Shown one piece after another: positions 34,500 through 43,974 of a DNA stretch of 64,000 bases (within the stretch, counting starts at the first letter, position 1; every line of letters begins with the position of its first letter). The DNA is from Paenibacillus sp. FSL R5-0345 (GTDB lineage: Bacteria; Bacillota; Bacilli; Paenibacillales; Paenibacillaceae): contig NZ_CP009281.1 in NCBI RefSeq assembly GCF_000758585.1, positions 3,100,001 to 3,164,000 on the forward strand, given 5' to 3'. The notes under the pieces were generated by a model, which made no database searches, was not told the origin of the DNA, and worked only from the letters and a program-made list of their open reading frames with translations. Made by a program: the position numbers and the translations under genes.

Positions 34500-37085
34500 A
34501 TGAGAAAGCATAGCAGTACATATGTTGTTTTACTATTAAGTACCTTTGTCATCAGTCAACTGACTGGACATACCGCTTCAGCGGCATCCGCTAATGCTGT
34601 TAATACAAATCCAGCTGTGGCTGCGGCGGCCGTTACAGCAACTAGTAATCTAGGTTCCATTTCTTTAGGAGCAAATATTAAAGCCACACTTGAAGATGTC
34701 AATATTTGGTCACAAACAGGTGGGAATATTTTAACCTATACGCTGAATTATTCGAATGGCAGCAGTAAAAATGCAAACCTAATGTACTATTTTTCGAGAG
34801 TTACGACGCCAGGGGGAGCTGTCATTCCGGGTAACCCTCTGAGTGCTGACGCGCTTAAGAAGAAGATTGGTGCAAAAGAAAGCTTGCGCGTTACATATTA
34901 CGTCAACATAGGCAAGGCTAATTCGTTAAAAGGGATCAAGATTCCTATGTATGTGTGGGATTCCAAAACCAAAGGTTATTTAAAGCACGCAGGAAGTTTT
35001 ACAGTGCCAGCTAATTATTCTCCAACCGCTGTAAATGGAAAAAATGTTAGCACTACAATGAATGATATTCCTGTCATCGCCAAAAGTGAGTCCTTGGAGC
35101 TCTATAAATATAATGGAAAGGTCTATGCCAAGGTTGGAATAAGCCTGACCAATAAAGGTAGCAAGGTACTCAGTGATCCAGGTTATGCGGCTTATTTGCT
35201 CTCTGCAGGTGGTAGTTCTTATGAATTAGCACTTGATCGATCTCAGATTAGTTACAAGATCCAACCGCAAGAGAAGAAGACAATTTATTATCTTGCCGAG
35301 ATTCCTCCATATATGAAAACGGATAATATGAAGCTGCAATTTACACAAAAGGATGAAGCGCTGAAGCTTGAAATCGCTAAATCCTCGTACAAGCTACCGG
35401 CAGCTACAACACCTAATTTGGTGGTAGGTAAAGGTGTGACTAAGAAAATCACCATTAATAATAATCCGATAGAAACTCAGTTAAACAACGCAAACGTATA
35501 CGCTGAGAATAATAAGGGAATCTGGACCTTCCAGCTACGAGTGAAAAATGTAGGAAAGACAGCCGTGACATTGCCTACTTATGAGCTTGCTGTCAAATCT
35601 TCAACAGGGACAACCTTTCCGATCAATGCGAAAGGATTGAGCGGATTAACCATAAAGCCTTTGGAAGAAAAAATCATTCCTCTTACCGCACAGGTTCCGC
35701 TTGAGGTTGAACAGAATTCACTGCAATTGCAAATGATAGAGGCTGTTTCAGCTCCAGCCAGTACAGATACTGGAAGTGTGGGGGAGGGAACAGGATCTGA
35801 AGGGAATAATGTAAGTACGGGCAATACTGCCAAGCTGACAGTACCGGTTGCCTACTACGCAATTTCTTATACATTACGACCTGAGATTCAAAAAGGCGTG
35901 GAGTATAGCGCATCGAATGAATATGGCTCTTTCACTTATAACTTGTTGTCATTACAGCGTTTTCCTTGGAAAGCTGATGATATCGTTGTTGCTAGAATAA
36001 ATATCAAGAATCCCCAGTCGGTGGCATTGATGCTTCCAGAATTAAAAGGGTCTGTCCAAGTAGACAATGATGATGTGTCTGCTTCTACAGAACTCTTCAT
36101 GGACAAGGAAACCTCGACAATTGCGCCAGGAAAAAATGCTGAGATCTATGTATTTGCTAAAATTCCATACACGCAAGAGTTCGATAAATTAAAAGTGAAC
36201 CTCTTTTCCACGGTCAAAGAAGAAAAGAGCTCGTTCTTGTCGTTAAGCACAAACAGCACGATGAATGCAGTATCCACTATCGAACGTGGGGGAAGTTATA
36301 CAATCACCGGTAAAGGCAAGAATGCCCAGGTACAAGAGAACAAAACGATCATTTATGAAGGTCTCAACTCTAATATCGTATATACAGAGCTACTGCTGAG
36401 CAGCGAAGAAAAAAGACAAAGCAAAATGGCTCGCCTTCAAGCGTACTTTAAAACGGCTGATGGTCAGCTATTTGAAGCCACAGCGAATCAACCGGATTCT
36501 TCAGCCACTCCTGGTGGTAAGCAATTAATTACGTACTGGGCAAAATTACCGAAGTCAGTTATACCTTCTGATGTGAGTATGTATCTAGGTCCGGGAATAA
36601 CCGGGAATAAGTTGACTGAACCTGGTCAAGAAGCCACAGGATTTATAAATATTGCTTCCTTGACTCTGAATCCAGTTTCCACACCACCGGAGAATAACTT
36701 GACGAAGGTTGCGCTATATCCATACACGATGTCTGTCCTAAGTTCGGAAGGGCGAACACTGAAAGGAAGTAACACTTTAGACATCGTTATGAATTACAAC
36801 CTGCTTCGTGACAGTACCTACGATATGGGAACCTTCACCCATAAACTAGTACTCAAAATGACAGATCCATATGGCTTATCACAGGAACGAAGCTTGAACA
36901 TCGGTACCGAACTACTTGAAGGGAATAACAACTCGTATACTGCAACCTTTACGAATAATATGTACAAGAATTTGGAGGGTGGTTCGTACCGGATCACGCT
37001 GTATGATGAGTTTCAGGGAGAACGGATCGAGCTGGCTAATCAGGCATATAGCATAAAGATTGATAGACTAGTAACAGAAAAGTAA
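34500..37085 (+). CDS. large secreted protein with repeated Ig-like/beta domains
   Basis: 861 residues, ATG behind GGAGGG. A Sec signal peptide ends at about residue 29 (GHTASAASA). The mature protein shows at least four related beta-rich units of about 130-170 residues: a description of a structural or nutrient variable (EDVNIWSQ, LELYKYNGKVYAKV, ANVYAENNKGIWTF, NEYGSFTYNLLSL), strands with NKGSKVL- or NVGKTAVTL-like turns, and a recurrent KIQPQEKKTIYYLAEIPPY-like ending (compare IKPLEEKIIPLTAQVP, IAPGKNAEIYVFAKIPY). A Gly/Ser/Thr linker is near residues 418-440. No catalytic motif or cell-wall anchor is seen. It starts an operon with an ABC exporter and adaptor, which suggests joint function at the cell surface. 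Confidence 0.82.
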   Translation: MRKHSSTYVVLLLSTFVISQLTGHTASAASANAVNTNPAVAAAAVTATSNLGSISLGANIKATLEDVNIWSQTGGNILTYTLNYSNGSSKNANLMYYFSRVTTPGGAVIPGNPLSADALKKKIGAKESLRVTYYVNIGKANSLKGIKIPMYVWDSKTKGYLKHAGSFTVPANYSPTAVNGKNVSTTMNDIPVIAKSESLELYKYNGKVYAKVGISLTNKGSKVLSDPGYAAYLLSAGGSSYELALDRSQISYKIQPQEKKTIYYLAEIPPYMKTDNMKLQFTQKDEALKLEIAKSSYKLPAATTPNLVVGKGVTKKITINNNPIETQLNNANVYAENNKGIWTFQLRVKNVGKTAVTLPTYELAVKSSTGTTFPINAKGLSGLTIKPLEEKIIPLTAQVPLEVEQNSLQLQMIEAVSAPASTDTGSVGEGTGSEGNNVSTGNTAKLTVPVAYYAISYTLRPEIQKGVEYSASNEYGSFTYNLLSLQRFPWKADDIVVARINIKNPQSVALMLPELKGSVQVDNDDVSASTELFMDKETSTIAPGKNAEIYVFAKIPYTQEFDKLKVNLFSTVKEEKSSFLSLSTNSTMNAVSTIERGGSYTITGKGKNAQVQENKTIIYEGLNSNIVYTELLLSSEEKRQSKMARLQAYFKTADGQLFEATANQPDSSATPGGKQLITYWAKLPKSVIPSDVSMYLGPGITGNKLTEPGQEATGFINIASLTLNPVSTPPENNLTKVALYPYTMSVLSSEGRTLKGSNTLDIVMNYNLLRDSTYDMGTFTHKLVLKMTDPYGLSQERSLNIGTELLEGNNNSYTATFTNNMYKNLEGGSYRITLYDEFQGERIELANQAYSIKIDRLVTEK

Positions 37086-37124
37086 GCATTCATATCTATT
37101 AATGTACGCGAAGGAGCAGCTCCA

Positions 37125-37844
37125 ATGTTGCGAGTGGAAAATGTAACGCATTCTTTTAAGAATGGTAATGAAACGACGGCAGTCCTTCATCAAATAGACT
37201 TTTCTGTGAAAAAGGGGGAAATGGTTGCTCTGCTGGGGAGCTCGGGTTCCGGTAAGTCAACCATGCTAAACCTGATGGCAGGTCTGATGAAGCCTACGGA
37301 AGGTCACATATACATTGCTGACCAAGATATCGTGAAAATGAGCGAGAATAAGCTATCCGAATTTCGAAGAAAGCATATCGGGTTTATCTTTCAAGCTTAT
37401 GAACTGATTACTAGCTTGACTGTCCGTGAAAATGTGGAATTGCCGTTAGTCTTTCAATCCGTCTCTCCATCAATACGTAAGCAAAAAGCTCTAGCTTTGC
37501 TGGAAGGGGTCGGCATACCGGATAAAGCCGACCTGTTCCCTTCTCAGTTGTCTGGTGGACAGCAGCAGCGGGTCAGTATTGCTCGTTCCTTGATTACGGA
37601 GCCTTCTGTTATTTTCGCAGATGAACCGACTGGAAACCTGGACTCGAAGACAGAAGAGGAAATTATTAATATCCTGCTTAACCTGAATAAGAAGATGAAG
37701 ACGACCTTCATAGTCGTAACACACGAGCTCAAAGTTGCGGAACAAATGCAACGGATTTTCACGCTTCAGGATGGATATATGATTACTGAGAAACAAACTT
37801 CTTCGGAGACAGAACTCGAAGGGGGTAAATTAATTGAGGATTAG
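37125..37844 (+). CDS. ABC transporter ATP-binding protein, MacB/LolD type
   Basis: 239 residues: Walker [16 protein letters not shown] near residue 36, Q-loop [22 protein letters not shown] near 88, signature [15 protein letters not shown] near 142, Walker [14 protein letters not shown] near 162 and the H-loop VVTHE near 200. It belongs to the mechanotransmission ABC group (MacB, LolD, FtsE). AAGGAG site, 39 nt after the secreted repeat protein; it overlaps the permease gene by 11 nt. Confidence 0.93.
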   Translation: MLRVENVTHSFKNGNETTAVLHQIDFSVKKGEMVALLGSSGSGKSTMLNLMAGLMKPTEGHIYIADQDIVKMSENKLSEFRRKHIGFIFQAYELITSLTVRENVELPLVFQSVSPSIRKQKALALLEGVGIPDKADLFPSQLSGGQQQRVSIARSLITEPSVIFADEPTGNLDSKTEEEIINILLNLNKKMKTTFIVVTHELKVAEQMQRIFTLQDGYMITEKQTSSETELEGGKLIED

Positions 37845-39213
37845 TGATATTTCACGTTTGGCTTGGGAGCAGGTCAAACGACGGAAAGTTGTCACAGGTC
37901 TTTGTATGGCTGGTATATCGATTGGCTGTGCTGCTATTATTGTTGCTTTAAGTATAGGAGATTCCGCACAAAGCTATACGGAGCGGGAAATTAATCGGAA
38001 TTTCAAAATGGATGAAATTACAGTGACTCCGAACAGCGGTATCCCTTCACAAGGGGGCGGCGAAGGAAGTGGAGCTTCTGCTTCTGATGCTAAGCTCGAT
38101 CCCGGCAGGTTAACAGCTCAGAAGCTTGAAATTGTTCAAAGCCTGAAGCATGTTACAGCAGCTGCACCTTTTCAAGAGCTTGGCTACATACAAATGACTA
38201 CTATCGATAATAAAATTACGGATGTACAGCTTATCGGAACGGATCTTCGGTTGCTAACGAAATACGACAAGACGTTTAAGCAAGGCGGTCCTTCTGATTT
38301 GATCGGAATGGCAGTGCTTAACTATGGAGCAACTGTAGGATTGATAGATGTCGAGACACGGCAGCGTCTTTTTGAACAGCTAAATTCAGATCCGTACAAT
38401 AATAAAATAATGGAACAGTACAATAGTTTAAGCATGCTTCCATCGGAAATGTACAAACAACAGGTTCAATTACAATCGTATGACCCTGCTTCGCAGACTG
38501 GACAGTCCCTAGTCAGTTCACCCATTCAAATTGTTGGGATATTGGATAGTGGGGGGAACCCTGATATGGCGATGTACGACAAGAAGATTTACGTATCGCT
38601 AGAAACGGGTGAGCGTCTGGTTGAACAATTGAAACTAATGAACGGAACCGCTGGGCAGAAGGGTGTCTACAACTCAGCCATTGTAAAAGTTGACAGTACC
38701 GACAACATCGTGCAAGTGGAGAAGCTTGTACAGAAGCTCACACTAAACACTAGCACGAATCTGTATCAAAAAGAGGCGATGGCTTCCACCTTCAGTATGC
38801 TCAAGAAAGCAGCGCTTGGTATCGGTGTGTTTATCCTTATTATTGCCTCGATCTCGATTATCGTTGCAATGACCATGTCTACCCATCAGCGACGACGCCA
38901 GATTGGTATTATGAAAGTGCTAGGCGCTAATATGGGGCAGATCCGAAATATGTTCATTACAGAGGCGGCATTGCTTGGTATGCTCGGCGGTATGCTCGGC
39001 ATTGTCTTTTCATACTTAATTGTATTCGGCATAAATAAGCTCATTGGTACTGCTGGAGGAATGGGGATGGGTGAACCCTTGGTTATCACTATACCTCTAA
39101 TGACACTTCCAGTAGGAATTGCATTTGCAGTGATGACAGGAGTACTATCAGGGATTTATCCCGCGATCAGCGCGTCCAGAACGAATGCGCTCACGGCGAT
39201 AAAACGGGATTAG
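37834..39213 (+). CDS. FtsX/MacB-like ABC transporter permease
   Basis: 459 residues, TTG start behind GAAGGGGG, inside the end of the ATPase gene. The first membrane helix (about residues 20-42) is followed by a large extracellular domain of about 260 residues with a Gly/Ser linker (GGGEGSGASASD), then three helices in the FtsX domain (about 325-455), including MKVLGANMGQIRNMFITEAALLGMLGG and the C-terminal IYPAISASRTNALTAIKRD. The MacB topology transduces ATP hydrolysis to extracytoplasmic partners. Confidence 0.92.
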   Translation: MRISDISRLAWEQVKRRKVVTGLCMAGISIGCAAIIVALSIGDSAQSYTEREINRNFKMDEITVTPNSGIPSQGGGEGSGASASDAKLDPGRLTAQKLEIVQSLKHVTAAAPFQELGYIQMTTIDNKITDVQLIGTDLRLLTKYDKTFKQGGPSDLIGMAVLNYGATVGLIDVETRQRLFEQLNSDPYNNKIMEQYNSLSMLPSEMYKQQVQLQSYDPASQTGQSLVSSPIQIVGILDSGGNPDMAMYDKKIYVSLETGERLVEQLKLMNGTAGQKGVYNSAIVKVDSTDNIVQVEKLVQKLTLNTSTNLYQKEAMASTFSMLKKAALGIGVFILIIASISIIVAMTMSTHQRRRQIGIMKVLGANMGQIRNMFITEAALLGMLGGMLGIVFSYLIVFGINKLIGTAGGMGMGEPLVITIPLMTLPVGIAFAVMTGVLSGIYPAISASRTNALTAIKRD

Positions 39214-39243
39214 CTATTTTCAAGTTGAAAGGAAGCAGAAGTG

Positions 39244-40332
39244 ATGAAGAGGAGAATCAAGTGGATTGTATTGGTATTGATCATTATTGCAGCAGGTTAT
39301 TTTGTATACAACAAGATGTATAAACCTGAGGCACAGCTAGAGCCTGTTGAACCGCCGCAAGCGATAACCTTTGAAGTGACAAAGGAAACAATGACGAATT
39401 CCGTTCAGGTTAAAGGGAACTCACACTATGAGCAGGAAACGCTTGTATATGCACCTTATGCTTCAAAGGTAACAAAGTGGAAGGTTGAGAACGGTGGGCA
39501 AGTAAAAAAGGGGGATTTACTGTTTACCCTTGATCAGGAACCCTTAAAGAATGAGATTGCTACACAGGAGGCGACCATCCGAAAGGCCCAGCTGGAAGCG
39601 GAATTAAATGAATTTGTTAGTCAGCAGGACCAGGAGAATGCAGCTCTTGGTGCAACAGAAGCCGAACGTATAAAAGCTCTTGCAGCCCAAGAAACGGCAC
39701 GGCTAGGGGATGAGCTTAACCAAGTAAATGCTGAAATACAAGCTCGTGAATTAAAAGAAAAGAAGGCAAAGCTCTCAACAGCCCTCTACCATGCTCCGGC
39801 ATCTGGTGTTTTTCTATTCGATAGCGCCAGCGAAATTCCACAAACGGTGACAGACAATCAATACATCGGCAAAATTGTTGATATGAACAAGCTTGAATTC
39901 ATAGCTCTTGTTGGGGAACAGGATGTATTCCGTATTAAGACGGGAATGAAAGTGGATGTTAAAATGACAGCTTTAAAAGATTTGAAGCTATCTGGAGAAG
40001 TTACTAAGGTATCTAAATTTGCTAAGACTGCATCGGGTCAAAACACTTCTGCTACATCAGTTCCACAATTTGAAGTGGTAATCTCATTACAGCCTGACGA
40101 GCACTTGATTGGTGGACTAAGCTTAAGTGGAGAAATTGAGACAGTCCGCAAAGAAAATGCCATCGTAGTATCCAGCATCGCTGTAATGCACGAAGGAGAT
40201 CTTTCGTACGTGATGCTGGATAAAGGCAATGGGGAGTATGAACGAAGAGATATCGAAGTGGGCATGGAGACGGCGGACAAAACTGAGGCCATCTCCGGGT
40301 TGAACGTAGGCGATGTTGTAGTCCTTCAGTAA
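39244..40332 (+). CDS. MacA/HlyD-like membrane fusion adaptor
   Basis: Starts at ATG 39244 (GGAAG site 8 nt upstream; the GTG at 39241 is closer); 362 residues. An N-terminal membrane anchor (IKWIVLVLIIIAAGYFVY) precedes a lipoyl-like half (VYAPYASKVTKWKVENGGQVKKGDLLFTLD), a helical hairpin (about residues 105-180, Ala/Glu/Gln-rich coiled coil), the second lipoyl half (LYHAPASGVFLFDS) and beta-barrel/membrane-proximal domains. It completes a MacAB-like tripartite exporter with the two preceding genes. The convergent nagZ gene ends 20 nt away with no terminator visible between. Confidence 0.9.
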   Translation: MKRRIKWIVLVLIIIAAGYFVYNKMYKPEAQLEPVEPPQAITFEVTKETMTNSVQVKGNSHYEQETLVYAPYASKVTKWKVENGGQVKKGDLLFTLDQEPLKNEIATQEATIRKAQLEAELNEFVSQQDQENAALGATEAERIKALAAQETARLGDELNQVNAEIQARELKEKKAKLSTALYHAPASGVFLFDSASEIPQTVTDNQYIGKIVDMNKLEFIALVGEQDVFRIKTGMKVDVKMTALKDLKLSGEVTKVSKFAKTASGQNTSATSVPQFEVVISLQPDEHLIGGLSLSGEIETVRKENAIVVSSIAVMHEGDLSYVMLDKGNGEYERRDIEVGMETADKTEAISGLNVGDVVVLQ

Positions 40333-40352
40333 GGATTAAATTCGACCTAAGC

Positions 40353-41651
40353 CTATTTCTCAATCGTTAGCTTCCAAGATTTAATATCTTTGTTTAGATC
40401 GGTAAGGTCAGGAACCGGAACTGGCTCATCGGATAGATTATATTTAGCTTTCAATGCTAAAATCCGATAGACGCTCTCATCAATCCGTGTTTCCTGTATC
40501 TTACCTTTTTTTACATTGTCCAGAAGGGTTTCCAGTACTCGTTTCTCATTATCATAGCCGTGAGCGATAAGTAGAATGTCACTGCCTGCATTAATTGTAT
40601 CTACCGCCGCTGCGGCAAGGTCATAATTCTTCATGATAGCACCCATAGTAAGATCATCTGTGATTACTAAACCTTGATAGTTCATTTCTCCACGTAGTAG
40701 CTCACCAATGATTTTACTTGATAAAGATGCAGGCTTATCAGGATCAAGATTCGGAAATAATATATGAGCGACCATTACGGCGTCCGTTCCCTCTTTAATC
40801 GCTGCTTGAAATGGGAGCCATTCTAATTTAGCCAGCTCTTCGGCAGTCTTATTCACAATCGGCAGATCAAGGTGAGAGTCGACAGAAGTGTCGCCATGGC
40901 CAGGAAAATGTTTAACAACCGGCACAACACCTTCACTCGCAATACCCTTCATTTCGGCGATCCCTAGTGTACTGACTAGTTCGGCGGAGTTGCCGAAGGA
41001 GCGATCTCCAATCACAGGATTATCTGGATTGCTATTGATATCAAGGACGGGAGCGAAGTTCATATTAAATCCGGCTGAATTCACTTCTCTTGCGAGAAGC
41101 TTGCCCATCATTTCGGCAGCGTTAGCATCATTAGAAGAACCAACCTTTGCATTAGAGGGGATGGAAGCATACTCTTTCGGCATTCTGTTGACTTTTCCAC
41201 CCTCCTGATCGACACTCATGAATAATGGAGTAGGGTTACCGCTGTTACTCTCTTTCATCGAATTTACAAGGCTAACCATACTTTTTAAGTCTTGAATATT
41301 GTTCTTATAAAGAATGATTCCACCGACTTTGTCTTCGGAAATCATCTTTTTTGCTTGATCATCTAGAACGGTTCCATCAATACCAACAAGGAGCATTTGT
41401 CCGATTTTCTCTTCAAGGCTCATATTGGAAACCTGAAGAGCAATCGGATCACTTTCTGAGGTGGGAACAGATGTGGCACTGATAACAGGTGATGGTGTGG
41501 AATCAGCAGTCGTCGAATTTGTAGCGATAGGTTGGGAAGTGTTACTGCTATTGGAACAACTTGTTATTAGAAGCATAGATAACATAGCTGAAGCCATTAG
41601 AAGGTTACCGGAGATTTTAGGTCTTAAGAGTTTACGTGTGAAACTGGTCAT
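40353..41651 (-). CDS. nagZ: glycoside hydrolase family 3 lipoprotein, NagZ-like
   Basis: 432 residues. The signal MTSFTRKLLRPKISGNLLMA runs into LLITSC with the lipidation cysteine near residue 32, then a Ser/Thr/Pro linker. The GH3 TIM barrel (about residues 70-410) has SVDQEGGKVNRMP, VKHFPGHGDTSVDSHLDLP (the H-D general acid-base loop of NagZ) and LVITDDLTMGAI with the nucleophilic Asp. NagZ enzymes remove N-acetylglucosamine from muropeptides; in Gram-positives a surface lipoprotein form acts in cell-wall recycling. The C-terminal domain of Bacillus NagZ is absent here. Confidence 0.9.
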   Translation of the reverse strand: MTSFTRKLLRPKISGNLLMASAMLSMLLITSCSNSSNTSQPIATNSTTADSTPSPVISATSVPTSESDPIALQVSNMSLEEKIGQMLLVGIDGTVLDDQAKKMISEDKVGGIILYKNNIQDLKSMVSLVNSMKESNSGNPTPLFMSVDQEGGKVNRMPKEYASIPSNAKVGSSNDANAAEMMGKLLAREVNSAGFNMNFAPVLDINSNPDNPVIGDRSFGNSAELVSTLGIAEMKGIASEGVVPVVKHFPGHGDTSVDSHLDLPIVNKTAEELAKLEWLPFQAAIKEGTDAVMVAHILFPNLDPDKPASLSSKIIGELLRGEMNYQGLVITDDLTMGAIMKNYDLAAAAVDTINAGSDILLIAHGYDNEKRVLETLLDNVKKGKIQETRIDESVYRILALKAKYNLSDEPVPVPDLTDLNKDIKSWKLTIEK

Positions 41652-41778
41652 CAGAAAAGTCGTCCCTTCGTAGCTTATTTAGATGTCAGAAGGATGAATC
41701 CTTGCTGACTTAGATACACGGTGATAAGATGAACTTAAATCTTTACATATTAAATTTGAATTATGAGGTGACGGTCAG

Positions 41779-42282
41779 ATGAAAGATGGATTAGTAAACG
41801 CACTAAATGAACAGATGAATTTCGAGTTTTATTCCGCTCATGTTTATCTAGCTATGGCTGCTTATTGTTCCGGTGAAAGTCTGGATGGTTTTGCAAACTT
41901 TTTCTTGATTCAAGCGGAAGAAGAACGATTCCATGCCATGAAAATCTATAAGTTCCTTAATGATCGCGATAATCGGGCGACACTTGAAGCACTCCCAGAG
42001 CCGAAGAACGAATACTCCTCGATGCTTGATGCTTTTGAACATGCTTTTGCACATGAACAACAAAACACGAAACGGTTCTATCATTTGGCTGACTTAGCAC
42101 TGGATGAGCGTGAACATGCAACGATCTATTTCTTGAAATGGTTTATTGATGAGCAAGTAGAAGAGGAAGCACTCTTTAGCAACATCATTAGCAAACTGAA
42201 ACGAATAGATAAAGATAGCAACGCCTTCTATATGCTGGATGCTGAATTTGCAGCACGTACTTTTACAGCTCCTGCTGAATAA
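41779..42282 (+). CDS. ferritin
   Basis: 167 residues, the size of bacterial non-haem ferritin (FtnA). MNFEFYSAHVYLAMAAYC carries the first ferroxidase Glu (about residue 16), QAEEERFHAMKIY the bridging Glu and His (about 48-52), AHEQQNTKRFY the next Glu, and FIDEQVEEEALF the Gln. It forms 24-mer iron storage shells in the cytoplasm. ATG with GAGGTG 8 nt upstream. A strong terminator follows. Confidence 0.93.
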   Translation: MKDGLVNALNEQMNFEFYSAHVYLAMAAYCSGESLDGFANFFLIQAEEERFHAMKIYKFLNDRDNRATLEALPEPKNEYSSMLDAFEHAFAHEQQNTKRFYHLADLALDEREHATIYFLKWFIDEQVEEEALFSNIISKLKRIDKDSNAFYMLDAEFAARTFTAPAE

Positions 42283-42300
42283 GTTGAGTTGTGAAGCCAG

Positions 42301-42327
42301 AAGCCTGAGAAATCAGGCTTTTTTTTA
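42301..42327 (+). terminator. terminator of the ferritin gene
   Basis: AAGCCTGA (42301-42308) and TCAGGCTT (42313-42320) around a GAAA tetraloop, followed by a T-run. The stop codon of the convergent gene lies in the T-run. Confidence 0.93.
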
Positions 42328-43683
42328 TTTTATGGATGTAGGCAGTTTAATGGCAAGCAGTTTATTATCTGTTCGGATCATCAGCATGCTTCCGGTTTTA
42401 AGCGAAGGAGCAAAGTTTCGAGAGCCGGTATTCACAGTGAAAATAGGCTTCAAAGTCAAAATGTCATAAGCGTGAAATAGGCCATCGGATTGTCCGCTAT
42501 AAACCACATTTCCGAAAAGATCCGTCTGAACTACGGGATTCTCACCAATATTAAGATCGACGAGTTGTCCTGTTCCTAGTTTAAGTGCGGATATCGTACC
42601 TTTATCATAATTTTGAAATAACATTCTTTGCTGATAGACTTGGTTCAACGGTATGTCCTTTTCTCTGATCATCGAGGCCCAGGATTGAACCGGTTTGCCG
42701 TCGGCTGAATAATTCCAGAAATCATATTTCACAAACTTACTGCCCTGAAAGATATAGAAGTCGTTTCCATCCAAGAATGCAGTCCCATTTACGCCACCAT
42801 AACTAAATACCCCATCTTTATTCTCGGTATCTGTCCATTTATATAAACGTTCTCCCTTTAATTCACCAGTCTTTATGTTGAACACGGATACTTTGACATT
42901 ACGATTTACAGCATCATCATCCATCATTAACGTATTGGTAATAGAGTAGAGAAGCCCATCCTTTACTGCCAGTGGCCACCATTGACGGGTATGGTCCCAT
43001 AGCTTTTTGCCTGTGAGACTGTCATAAGCGGCAAGTCCGGCAGTTGTTAAGGCACCTTGAGAGAGATAACTTCGAATAATAACCCCGTCGGTTTCCATAA
43101 GATTCGATAAGCCTGTAAAGTTATTACTCTCCACCGCAGCCTTCCATTTGATCTTTCCGTTGACGGCATCAACGGCTGCAAGTTGACTCTCCTGTGTAAC
43201 ATAAATAGTGGTGCCTAAACGTTGTATACTAGTTGCTTTAGGTAATGCTACAGCTGCTGACCATGCTTTTTTGCCTGCCTCATTAACGGCATATAAGGAG
43301 CCACTTTGGGTCAGTCCGTAGATAAATCCATTACTGTAAGTGAATAACGGGGCTAATGCATTTCCGAATTCCCACATTTTTTTACCTGTTGCAGCATTCA
43401 ATGCGACTAATTTTTCATTCCGCTGCAAAGCAAAGACCTTCCCATTCTCCGCTAGTGCTGTAACATTCTGCTCAGTGACTCTACCTTCTTTTAGGATGGC
43501 TAACGGTGCTGACCATACCGGTGCAAGAATAGGCGCTTTGATCTCATTGTAAAAGGGATTGCTTGTACTAATGACTGCTTGTTCCGCAGAAATGACGGAT
43601 AATGTTCCATTGTAAGCTAATGGCGATGCAATACTAGCAACAGCTAAAACTTTAATCATGGTCTTGTGCAAAGACTGAATCAT
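42325..43683 (-). CDS. PQQ-like beta-propeller repeat protein, exported
   Basis: The start is the minus-strand ATG at 43683, with GAGGGG upstream; the frame is open 16 codons further but without a site. The 452 residues begin with a signal-like stretch (MIQSLHKTMIKVLAVASIAS). Repeated blades follow the PQQ pattern: KLVALNAATGKKMWEF, GSLYAVNEAGKKAWSA, SQLAAVDAVNGKIKWKA, AGLAAYDSLTGKKLWDH, GLFHAYDILTLKPIFTV. This is a BamB-like or sensor propeller outside the membrane. No PQQ cofactor site is evident. The function is unknown. Confidence 0.85.
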   Translation of the reverse strand: MIQSLHKTMIKVLAVASIASPLAYNGTLSVISAEQAVISTSNPFYNEIKAPILAPVWSAPLAILKEGRVTEQNVTALAENGKVFALQRNEKLVALNAATGKKMWEFGNALAPLFTYSNGFIYGLTQSGSLYAVNEAGKKAWSAAVALPKATSIQRLGTTIYVTQESQLAAVDAVNGKIKWKAAVESNNFTGLSNLMETDGVIIRSYLSQGALTTAGLAAYDSLTGKKLWDHTRQWWPLAVKDGLLYSITNTLMMDDDAVNRNVKVSVFNIKTGELKGERLYKWTDTENKDGVFSYGGVNGTAFLDGNDFYIFQGSKFVKYDFWNYSADGKPVQSWASMIREKDIPLNQVYQQRMLFQNYDKGTISALKLGTGQLVDLNIGENPVVQTDLFGNVVYSGQSDGLFHAYDILTLKPIFTVNTGSRNFAPSLKTGSMLMIRTDNKLLAIKLPTSIK

Positions 43684-43793
43684 CGTTCCACGCCCCTCAA
43701 AATTAGTGTTTACTATAATTAGACATTTCAAATGGCAAAAAGTTACTATACCAATAGAACAAGCTTAATCGACTTCGGCAACTTATACTTTCT

Positions 43794-43799
43794 TATAAT
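43794..43799 (+). promoter_or_regulatory. possible -10 element of the CDF gene
   Basis: A TATAAT hexamer lies before the structured leader. The -35 region is poor (GACTTC at 43771-43776 with a 17-nt spacer). It would start the transcript near 43806 and include the whole leader. Confidence 0.35.
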
Positions 43800-43805
43800 T
43801 TGGAA

Positions 43806-43974
43806 GTAAAGTTGATCAAAGGCAAACTATGTTACACTCCGCAAAACAGTTATGACCTAGCAACTCTATTTGACGGAGGGAACTATTACGCCTCTTAGCA
43901 ACACTGTTTCTCTAGACCCACCCGAATCTTGGAGTGTAGTATAGAACAATACTATTCTTTGGGGGTTCTTTTTT
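43806..43974 (+). ncRNA. structured 5' leader, candidate metal-responsive riboswitch
   Basis: Nested helices are seen: TACACTCC (43833-43840) with GGAGTGTA (43931-43938), and AAACAGT (43844-43850) with ACTGTTT (43903-43909). The heptamer TAGCAAC occurs twice (43858-43864 and 43896-43902), the second copy abutting the inner helix. Downstream, TAGTAT (43937-43942) can pair with ATACTA (43949-43954), overlapping the outer helix, and AGAAC (43943-43947) can pair with GTTCT (43965-43969) before a run of T, so alternative folds are possible. The ribosome binding site GGGGG (43961-43965) could be masked by ACCCACCC (43915-43922). It precedes a predicted manganese exporter. I could not match it to yybP-ykoY, NiCo or SAM-I consensus by eye. 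Confidence 0.5.

Noticed and set aside
43833..43938. Match of the CDF leader to SAM-I, NiCo/czcD or yybP-ykoY riboswitches
   Set aside because: GGAGGGAA and GCAAC fragments recall SAM-I, but the required core sequences of each class are not present in the right order by eye; left as unclassified.
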